Below are positions 6,406-10,771 of a stretch of 10,771 nucleotides of DNA, one piece after another. The position numbers and the translations under genes are program-made. The stretch covers positions 1 through 10,771 of the forward strand of contig JASHSN010000663.1 of NCBI GenBank assembly GCA_030038695.1, in the 5' to 3' direction. The notes under the pieces were generated by a model. It worked only from the letters and a program-made list of their open reading frames with translations, was not told the origin of the DNA and did not search any database. Position 1 is the stretch's first letter; every line of letters begins with the position of its first letter. This DNA is from Nitrososphaeraceae archaeon (GTDB lineage: Archaea; Thermoproteota; Nitrososphaeria; Nitrososphaerales; Nitrososphaeraceae).

Positions 6406-6445
6406 CCGTAAAGAGTAAAAAACTTGTCCTTTTTGCTTTTTACGG
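6406..6445. other. Strong 16-bp RNA-capable hairpin
   Basis: CCGTAAAGAGTAAAAA (6406-6421) pairs with TTTTTGCTTTTTACGG (6430-6445): 14 Watson-Crick pairs plus two G-T wobbles (6413:6438 and 6416:6435), with an 8-base loop. The wobbles pair in RNA on the plus strand but would be A-C mismatches on the other, which favours a plus-strand transcript. It lies between a decayed gene and a zinc-ribbon small gene, and could be a terminator with its T-rich right arm, a small RNA or a regulatory leader element. Confidence 0.6.
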
Positions 6446-6464
6446 TAGAATATATTAGAAAATG

Positions 6465-6473
6465 TTATATTTG
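6465..6473 (+). promoter_or_regulatory. TATA-like box for the small zinc-ribbon gene
   Basis: GTTATATTT lies about 30 bases before the TTG start at 6501, the spacing expected for an archaeal leaderless transcript. A second AT-rich element (GAATATATT) is at about 6448-6456. Base composition makes chance matches likely. Confidence 0.3.
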
Positions 6474-6500
6474 TTACGGAACCTATAATTTATTGTAGTA

Positions 6501-6629
6501 TTGACAACTTACTGTACCAAATGTGGCAAAAAAATAACAAAGTGGTTCGAGACTTGGTATGCTCAGGGTAATTGTAGTTGTCTATCCGTAGAAAACAAAA
6601 CCATAGGAACACGAGATGAAGTATATTAA
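6501..6629 (+). CDS. Small zinc-ribbon protein (42 residues)
   Basis: The frame from TTG 6501-6503 to TAA 6627-6629 reads MTTYCTKCGKKITKWFETWY, then AQGNCSC, then a polar tail with TIGTRDEVY. Cysteines at residues 5 and 8 (CxxCG, a zinc knuckle) and at 25 and 27 (CSC) could bind one zinc ion, although CxC is an unusual second half. Composition and motif make it one of the more credible short genes here. Upstream lies a hairpin (6406-6445) and TATA-like sequence. The last 14 bases overlap an ATG-started frame at 6616, so the two may be translationally coupled, or the pair may be one gene split by a shift. The exact family is not recognised; many archaeal zinc-ribbon miniproteins have unknown roles. 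Confidence 0.5.
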   Translation: MTTYCTKCGKKITKWFETWYAQGNCSCLSVENKTIGTRDEVY

Positions 6630-6711
6630 TTATGTTCTACTTCAGAACAGAAAGTTCTTGCAGCATATAGATGAGCAAGACATAGTAATTGAGTTCACTA
6701 AAGAAAAATAA
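6616..6711 (+). CDS. Tiny ORF overlapping the zinc-ribbon gene (31 residues)
   Basis: ATG 6616-6618 opens a frame to TAA 6709-6711 that reads MKYINYVLLQNRKFLQHIDE then QDIVIEFTKEK. It overlaps the zinc-ribbon stop by 14 bases. The pattern (strand, turn, charged strand) resembles the end of a larger domain, so a one-base shift joining it to the zinc ribbon would give a protein of about 70 residues with a ribbon and a beta tail. A second stop follows at once (TAATAG). No family is recognised. Confidence 0.35.
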   Translation: MKYINYVLLQNRKFLQHIDEQDIVIEFTKEK

Positions 6712-6756
6712 TAGTTGACATATCGCAATTAGTAATAGGGATCTGAAGTTTAGAGT

Positions 6757-6966
6757 TTAATCTGATAGTTCTAGAACCGGGTTCCAATTTACCACCGTTT
6801 CGATGATATCAACTATTACTCCATTTACATAAAATAGAATCCATATTCGCTTCTATAGATATATCTGTTCTTGTTTCTTTATTGCTTCAATACCTACAGG
6901 GACGAAAAAATTGTTTCTCTTGTCATGACTATGAGCGAGCCTGATACCCTTTATAGGATCTAAATT
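6757..6966 (-). pseudogene. Small gene remnant with an internal stop
   Basis: The minus-strand frame between TAA 6967-6969 and TAA 6757-6759 is protein-like throughout except for one TAG at 6853-6855. The upstream half contains DKRNNFFVPVGIEAIKKQ, the downstream half YVNGVIVDIIETVVNWNP. The total is about 69 codons. No ATG, GTG or TTG lies at the left end of the reading, so the start is also lost or lies in another frame. The downstream half (a strand with VNG, then a hydrophobic segment and WNP) looks like the end of a small alpha/beta protein. No family is recognised. It is divergent from the universal stress protein at 7000. Confidence 0.45.
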
Positions 6967-6972
6967 TTAATA
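6965..6972 (+). promoter_or_regulatory. TATA-like box for the universal stress gene
   Basis: TTTTAATA lies 28-35 bases before ATG 7000, consistent with a leaderless archaeal transcript. No ribosome binding site is seen directly before the ATG, which agrees with leaderless translation. Confidence 0.35.
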
Positions 6973-6999
6973 CATCTTCTTTTAGTTAAAAATAGACAT

Positions 7000-7477
7000 A
7001 TGTCCTCTAGTGCTAATCAAAAACCAATATTTTCCAAGATATTAGTTGCAATAGATGGCTCTGACGCGTCCATGGATGCGGCAGATTATGCCACCGCTAT
7101 ATCCCAAAGATATAATGCAGAACTGTATGCTTTACATGTTATAGATGCTGATGTTGATTTACCGCATGTAACATCAGAGTTTAATCTATACTGGCCGCAT
7201 GTAACATCAGAGTTTACGAGAAATATGAGAAATGAAGGTGAAAAATATTTGAATAAAGTTAAACTCAAAGCAAATGAAAAAGACATGCAGATAAAAAACA
7301 GAAATCATTTCCTCAAAAGGTATATCTGGAGGAATAGTGGATTTTGCTGAAGAAAATAACATTGACCTAATTGTAATTGGAACAAGAGGAAGATCGGGAT
7401 TTAAGAGGTTATTACTTGGAAGCGTTGCATCGCGTGTTGTAACTTATGCACATTGCCCAGTGTTGGTGGTAAAATAA
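7000..7477 (+). pseudogene. Universal stress protein (UspA-like), frameshifted
   Basis: The N-terminal half (frame from ATG 7000) has the USP opening strand ILVAIDGSDASMDAADYA and ALHVIDAD. At the A6 run 7293-7298 the reading shifts by one base: the original frame runs into nonsense and stops at 7348-7350, while the +1 frame continues as [19 protein letters not shown], then [13 protein letters not shown] and [14 protein letters not shown], ending CPVLVVK at TAA 7475-7477. The second part carries the full nucleotide-binding motif G-x2-G-x9-G-S and the family's last strand. Removing one A restores a normal USP of about 158 residues. It also carries an in-frame 11-residue tandem duplication (residues 55-76). 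Loss of function, indel error or recoding are all possible. Confidence 0.85.
7162..7216 (+). repeat. In-frame 33-base tandem duplication within the USP gene
   Basis: CCGCATGTAACATCAGAGTT plus TA occurs at 7162-7183 and again at 7195-7216, 33 bases apart, exactly 11 codons. The protein therefore reads PHVTSEF twice. The 22 identical bases imply a recent duplication in a loop region of the stress-protein fold. Confidence 0.8.
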
Positions 7478-7580
7478 TCGTTACTACTACGACAAAATAT
7501 CGATCATAGTCCTCTTTTAACATAATTACATCATCTGATATTACAGTTATTCATCAAAGATAGAAGACAGATTAGCTATA

Positions 7581-7602
7581 AACTTAGTTATAATTAAGTT
7601 AA
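7581..7602. promoter_or_regulatory. Candidate operator: AACTTA-N8-TAAGTT dyad
   Basis: AACTTA (7581-7586) and TAAGTT (7595-7600), followed by AA, flank an 8-base spacer GTTATAAT that looks like a TATA element. The arms match the dyad at 1287-1305, whose spacer is 7 bases. The element is 41-62 bases upstream of the secreted protein's ATG, nearly the same position as the other copy relative to the 1350 gene. A repressor bound here would cover the probable promoter. Confidence 0.5.
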
Positions 7603-7642
7603 ACCAATCTCGTATAACGAATATCTTTGCTCTGGAGTTAAC

Positions 7643-8089
7643 ATGAAAACGACCGCTAGAAAAATGTCTATCTTTGTCTTTATGGTCATAGCGACAACAA
7701 CACTAACGCTTGGTACATCAACTGCCATGGCAGCTTCTAAGACCCACACAGACATAATCCAACTGAAGAGCAGCGGCGACGACTGGTTCCCTACATCAAC
7801 TGCCATGGCAGTTTCCAATACCCACACACATCATCACAATGTGCACCTAATGAGTAGCAATGGAAACGACTTGACTACTACTAATCGCATTAGTAGTATT
7901 GGTAGCAGAAATAATGATTTCCTGACCGGCTGGGTTGGCGGCTTTAGCCCTACACAGTATGGATCTACTGTAAGTCACTCATACCACCACCATCATATCC
8001 CAACAGGTACGATCGCTGGTATTAACGGTGTTAATAGGGGCTTTGGTGGAAACGATGATATCCCGACTGGCTGGGCATTCAACAACTGA
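7643..8089 (+). CDS. Secreted His-rich repeat protein
   Basis: A 148-residue protein with a clear Sec signal peptide: basic start (KTTARK), hydrophobic core at about 9-23 and a predicted cleavage after Ala30 (STAMA-AS). The mature part is Gly/Asn/Ser/Thr-rich with two histidine clusters, HTHHH (61-65) and HSYHHHH (112-118), which could bind metal ions outside the cell. Residues 25-50 and 51-76 form a 26-residue tandem repeat, and the second copy repeats the cleavage-site sequence TSTAMA. NDFLTGW (91-97) and NDDIPTGW (137-144) are further internal repeats. ATG 7643 is preceded by CTGGAG, a good ribosome binding site. A palindromic operator candidate lies upstream and a T6-ended hairpin downstream. 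No family is recognised. Confidence 0.8.
   Translation: MKTTARKMSIFVFMVIATTTLTLGTSTAMAASKTHTDIIQLKSSGDDWFPTSTAMAVSNTHTHHHNVHLMSSNGNDLTTTNRISSIGSRNNDFLTGWVGGFSPTQYGSTVSHSYHHHHIPTGTIAGINGVNRGFGGNDDIPTGWAFNN
7714..7811 (+). repeat. 78-base tandem repeat in the secreted protein gene
   Basis: TACATCAACTGCCATGGCAG occurs identically at 7714-7733 and 7792-7811, a 78-base (26-codon) period. Similarity continues weakly after each copy (ACCCACACA in both). The unit spans the end of the signal peptide. Confidence 0.8.
7876..7898. other. Perfect 10-bp hairpin inside the secreted protein gene
   Basis: TACTACTAAT (7876-7885) and ATTAGTAGTA (7889-7898) are perfect inverted arms around a CGC loop. It encodes the polar region TTNRISSI. 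It could slow translation, affect mRNA stability or be a protein site; it may also be chance. Confidence 0.6.
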
Positions 8090-8110
8090 GATCAACCAAT
8101 ACTACCGAAA

Positions 8111-8140
8111 TTGCAAATAACTACCTCTTATTTTTTGCAA
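8111..8140 (+). terminator. Hairpin with T-run after the secreted protein gene
   Basis: TTGCAAA (8111-8117) pairs with TTTGCAA (8134-8140), and a T6 run (8131-8136) lies at the end. It starts 22 bases after the stop codon. Archaeal termination mainly needs the T-rich tract, which is present. Confidence 0.45.
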
Positions 8141-8225
8141 CTATCTCAATATTTCTCTGAGAATCAGAACATCCGGCAGCGCCTGTCGCACGGTCTTGGC
8201 AACATGATCTGAAAGGAATATTATT

Positions 8226-8981
8226 ATGAACCCGTCTGATGATACTCCAAAGAAGGATCCTGAGTCACCGGTAGGTATCAACAGTGCAAGAGGCCAAACT
8301 CTCATTGTGCGAAACATTCTTGTAGTTGTTCTTGCCTTTACATCAGGTTTCATAGATGCTCTCAGCTTTCTCGGGCTAGGTGTTTTCGCGTCCGTTCAGA
8401 CTGCAAACACCGTTCTTCTTGGACTTGCGTTTGGCAGTGGAAATATTCTTCAGGCCTTAGTTTCTCTGGTTGCTATTATATGCTATATGGGTGGCGTCGC
8501 TATAGGTGCCAGAGTTGCAGGTCCGACTCCAATTCCAGAAAAAATATGGCCGAGAGCAGTAACGAAGGCCTTTGTCGTAGAGGTTCTGGTGCTCTTGCTA
8601 TTAGCAATTGGAGGATTTTTCGCTGGTAGCAAAGCCGGCGGTCCTGTCTTGTACGTTCTCATTGCGTTGGCCACGATAGCAATGGGTATACAGAGTGCAG
8701 CAGTTCGTGCTCTGGGAGTCTCCGACATATCTACCACATATATCACCGGGACCTATACTAGTCTCGTAAGTAGTCTTGCCAGTCACCGCCGTTCAAAGAC
8801 TTTAAAAAACACAAGTAAGGGAACAGTCGAAACAAGACTCAAAGCCGCTGTGATCGTTGTGTACGTTTTGGCGGCAATCGCCGGCGGAGTGGCAGAAGTT
8901 AGTTGGTTGCTAAAGGCTGCTATAATCCCAGTGATTAGCATAGGTCTTGTGATCGCGGTCGCTAGGATTCGTATGCCATAA
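8226..8981 (+). CDS. DUF1275 (YoaK-like) integral membrane protein
   Basis: A 251-residue membrane protein with about six hydrophobic helices and a cytoplasmic-looking N-terminal tail of 25 residues. The family signature is clear: SGFIDALSFLGLGVFASVQT at about residues 40-59 and GVSDISTTYITGTYTSLVSS at about 164-183. A charged loop (187-204) precedes the last two helices. DUF1275 is mainly a bacterial family of unknown transport or membrane function; members often sit alone, as here. The coding sequence is visibly richer in G+C and uses more C/G-ending codons than its neighbours, which with the family's distribution suggests acquisition from bacteria. ATG 8226 is preceded by AAAGGAAT. The length is close to the family's usual 220-250 residues. 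Confidence 0.88.
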   Translation: MNPSDDTPKKDPESPVGINSARGQTLIVRNILVVVLAFTSGFIDALSFLGLGVFASVQTANTVLLGLAFGSGNILQALVSLVAIICYMGGVAIGARVAGPTPIPEKIWPRAVTKAFVVEVLVLLLLAIGGFFAGSKAGGPVLYVLIALATIAMGIQSAAVRALGVSDISTTYITGTYTSLVSSLASHRRSKTLKNTSKGTVETRLKAAVIVVYVLAAIAGGVAEVSWLLKAAIIPVISIGLVIAVARIRMP

Positions 8982-9140
8982 ACAATTGAGAAAAATTCAG
9001 AAGTACCTTTGCCAGCAAGCCCTTCGAGCCTGAGGTCTATTCCATATCTGAATGCTGAGTATCAGGATGACATCCTCAACAGAGCAAAGGAAAATGCGCA
9101 GCTGGGAAGCATGATCTTTAGTCTTTAACTACTTCGAATT

Positions 9141-9272
9141 TCATATATATTTCACGAGGATAGATAATCCGCTATACATTCTACGTAAACTCATTGACGT
9201 AACGCGAGTGTATCTTAATAGAGCTTGAAGAGTGTTTTTGACTGTATCGGGTTTGTGAGTTGTGAGTTTCAT
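9141..9272 (-). CDS. Possible small basic protein (43 residues)
   Basis: The minus-strand frame from ATG 9270-9272 to TGA 9141-9143 reads MKLTTHKPDTVKNTLQALLR and then YTRVTSMSLRRMYSGLSILV, and the frame is open a further 12 codons upstream (from 9308). The product would be strongly basic (Lys/Arg-rich) and helical, without cysteines or membrane segment. The protein-like composition and lack of internal stops over 55 codons support it modestly; chance is not excluded. No family is recognised. It is convergent with the DUF1275 gene. Confidence 0.35.
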   Translation of the reverse strand: MKLTTHKPDTVKNTLQALLRYTRVTSMSLRRMYSGLSILVKYI

Positions 9273-9560
9273 TATTTCTGTAATAGCTCTTATTACGGTG
9301 CTAATATCTCAAATTGCGATGTTTTAGATGTTTATTTTTAAATAAAGAGGTTATTTGAATTTGATAATTTCTAATATAGAATAAATACTCGATAGCGGAG
9401 GAAGATGGCATCAGATATTCGAAGATTATTGTATTACGTGTAATCATAATGAGTACAGATAGGGTACAATGATGACAAGAGAAACTCGAAAGAGGCTACC
9501 GGTCATAGACCGGTAGTTGTTCACGTGTTCTTTATTACGTACTGTACGATAATATTCTAA
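9273..9560. other. Upstream region of the RecA-like gene
   Basis: An AT-rich stretch without a confident gene. A Shine-Dalgarno-like GGAGGAAG directly precedes ATG 9405, but this opens only 12 codons (MASDIRRLLYYV). In the same frame a longer segment (9453-9558) is open up to TAA just before ATG 9561. The perfect hairpin at 9496-9516 is the main feature. Confidence 0.4.
9496..9516. promoter_or_regulatory. Perfect palindrome CTACCGGTC-ATA-GACCGGTAG
   Basis: Nine-base perfect arms with a 3-base loop, extendable by two G-T wobbles. It is the most G+C-rich element of the region and ends 44 bases before the ATG of the RecA-like gene. It is a candidate operator or leader hairpin. Confidence 0.5.
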
Positions 9561-10436
9561 ATGATTTTTGGGCGTGCGCTTGTGCAATATTTCTGTTACG
9601 AGTGCAAAGCACTTCTGACGGAGACAGACAAGTCCATTGATCTTGTACAATCGTCCACGGAATGTCCAAAATGTGGTGTTCTACTTTTAAAGAGTCTGAA
9701 AAGAGCACCAACATCACAACAAGACAATAGTAATCCAACAGCATCGTTATTATTTCCACCAAAATTCCATACTGCTTCTAGATTAAGATTTGATATCGAA
9801 AAAATAGATTCTATTTTGACATTTGGATTTGGCGAACGTATATGCTTAGTCGGAAATCATTCAAAAATTCTTATTGAAAGACTGTGTATTAACGCTTTGT
9901 TGTCAGAGAGACACGGTGGGTTTGGTTCTTCTAGTATAATAATTATTGATGCAGGAAACAGCTCCAATATTTATAACTACGTAAATTTTGCACGTCAATA
10001 TGGACTTGATGTCAAGGATATCTTGAAGAGAATTATTGTAAGTAGACCATTTACAATTTATCAATTAGCAAATTTAGTCACTTGTGAATTACCCAACATC
10101 GTCCGGAAATTTGAAACCAAGATCATTTTTATTTCAGATATACTTCGTATGTTCTTAGAGGATCCCTCGGTAAGAATTGGAGAAGGCCTGTCTATAATTA
10201 AAGAGATTACGAATTCGCTGCGAAAATTAAGTGATACATCAGTTATCGTAAGCTTCATTTGTACTTCGTCATCTCCGTATTATCAAACACTACTTGCACG
10301 TTTTGACAAATACATACAAATCACTAACACTGAATTCGATGGTAGGCTTTTTGCAGAAGTACGTTGTCATAAGAAAGAAGATAGCAAAATTATAATACTG
10401 CAGCAGCTGGATCTGGAAATTATTCATCGAAGATAG
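9561..10436 (+). CDS. Zinc-ribbon RecA/RadA-fold protein with degenerate Walker A
   Basis: A 291-residue soluble protein. Residues 12-38 form a four-cysteine zinc ribbon (C12-Y-E-C15 and C35-P-K-C38). After a linker, about 73-270 follow the RecA/RadA/KaiC core order: FDIEKIDSILTFGFGERICL (77-96) corresponds to the lead-in and P-loop strand, SSIIIIDAG to the second strand, FARQYGLDVKDILKRIIV to the typical ARxxGLDxxxxxxxIxV element, and TKIIFISDIL to the Walker B-like strand. However the P-loop reads VGNHSKI instead of GxxxxGK[ST], so nucleotide binding is doubtful. Such non-catalytic RecA paralogues act as recombinase mediators or as signalling partners, but the role here is unknown. ATG 9561 follows TAA at 9558. 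It is convergent with the sequence at 10493-10770. Confidence 0.65.
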   Translation: MIFGRALVQYFCYECKALLTETDKSIDLVQSSTECPKCGVLLLKSLKRAPTSQQDNSNPTASLLFPPKFHTASRLRFDIEKIDSILTFGFGERICLVGNHSKILIERLCINALLSERHGGFGSSSIIIIDAGNSSNIYNYVNFARQYGLDVKDILKRIIVSRPFTIYQLANLVTCELPNIVRKFETKIIFISDILRMFLEDPSVRIGEGLSIIKEITNSLRKLSDTSVIVSFICTSSSPYYQTLLARFDKYIQITNTEFDGRLFAEVRCHKKEDSKIIILQQLDLEIIHRR

Positions 10437-10492
10437 TACAATACGGTGTTTCTCGCCCAAACCTTATTCTCTGTGTATGAAATTGCATTTGT

Positions 10493-10770
10493 TTATAATA
10501 CCATGGTATTTGATGATGCGGTTAAGAACTCGACATCATCTGAGGTAGGAACTATGACAACGACATTAAACGCCCTTGACCAAAAATGTTGCTCCTCTAG
10601 CTCGCTATTTCTACTTTGTTCAAATTTGATTCCTATGCCATACCTTATTTAGATGACGTAAACATTCTCTTATTCTATTGATAATAATATTTTAGAACTC
10701 TTGCATTTCTTCCTATAATCCGACCCACACCAATGATTAGAAGCAAGTCAAAACATGCGAGTATTTCTAC
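10493..10770 (-). pseudogene. Coding-like minus-strand sequence running off the right edge
   Basis: Two minus-strand segments read protein-like. From the window edge to TAG 10675-10677 the reading is CFDLLLIIGVGRIIGRNARV then LKYYYQ, hydrophobic and membrane-like. In another frame, from about 10648 to TAA 10493-10495, it reads GIGIKFEQSRNSELEEQHFW then SRAFNVVVIVPTSDDVEFL, soluble and acidic. They may be one C-terminal region interrupted by a shift and a stop near 10650-10675, or the end of one gene plus a remnant. The convergent position after the RecA-like gene supports a real gene end. A plus-strand frame at 10446-10652 on the same DNA looks worse. No family is recognised. Confidence 0.4.
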
Positions 10771-10771
10771 C

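Noticed and set aside
8483..8786. Minus-strand frames inside the DUF1275 gene
   Set aside because: Antisense shadows of a G+C-richer gene, where stops are rarer.
10446..10652. Plus-strand frame of 68 codons after the RecA-like gene
   Set aside because: GTG start, Cys/Ser/Leu-rich tail without a motif, and the opposite strand reads more like protein over the same bases.
10755..10771. ATG followed by CGAGTATTTCTACC at the right edge, a possible start of a plus-strand gene
   Set aside because: Only five codons are visible, and the opposite strand is open over the same bases.
1..10771. CRISPR array, rRNA, tRNA, intact insertion sequence
   Set aside because: Looked for on both strands; no regularly spaced repeats, no RNA gene core motifs and no transposase motifs were found by eye.

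Overview
The window looks archaeal, most likely a soil or wastewater ammonia-oxidising thaumarchaeon of the Nitrososphaerales (Nitrosocosmicus-like). This is an inference. It rests on an AT-rich sequence with long gaps between genes, AT-rich TATA-like boxes about 30 bases before several start codons, a DUF6659 protein (a family I know from ammonia-oxidising archaea), small winged-helix regulators, a fragment resembling the N-terminus of archaeal Orc1/Cdc6, and a RecA/RadA-like protein with a zinc ribbon. No rRNA, tRNA, CRISPR array or intact transposase is visible.

Layout. 1-198 (-): the start of a small membrane protein that runs off the left edge. 199-867: AT-rich DNA with ATATCAC repeats and coding-like scraps. 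868-1236 (-): a winged-helix regulator, divergent from a membrane-anchored winged-helix protein at 1350-2096 (+) whose C-terminal domain continues in two other frames to 2343. 2542-2822 (+): a small broken gene meeting an MscS-type channel (2791-3450, -). 3869-4033 (-): an Orc1/Cdc6-like N-terminal fragment. 4377-4784 (+): DUF6659. 5390-6049 (+): a cytoplasmic thioredoxin-fold protein with a CPGC active site. 6121-6966: a cluster of small genes and remnants, including a 42-residue zinc-ribbon protein and a strong hairpin. 7000-7477 (+): a universal stress protein split by a one-base shift in an A6 run. 7643-8089 (+): a secreted His-rich repeat protein. 8226-8981 (+): a DUF1275/YoaK membrane protein, probably acquired from bacteria. 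9561-10436 (+): a zinc-ribbon RecA-fold protein lacking a normal Walker A. 10493-10770 (-): coding-like sequence running off the right edge.

Two themes stand out. First, many reading frames are interrupted by one or two frameshifts or stops while the sequence between the lesions still reads like protein. This is either a field of young pseudogenes or an assembly with residual indels, and the homopolymer position of some lesions keeps the second option open. Second, the dyad AACTTA-N7-TAAGTT between the divergent winged-helix genes recurs with an 8-base spacer at nearly the same distance upstream of the secreted His-rich protein. This suggests a small regulon, perhaps of the 868-1236 regulator.

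The intact genes suggest stress and envelope functions (osmotic channel, thiol redox, stress protein, secreted metal-binding candidate), but no single operon or pathway joins them.
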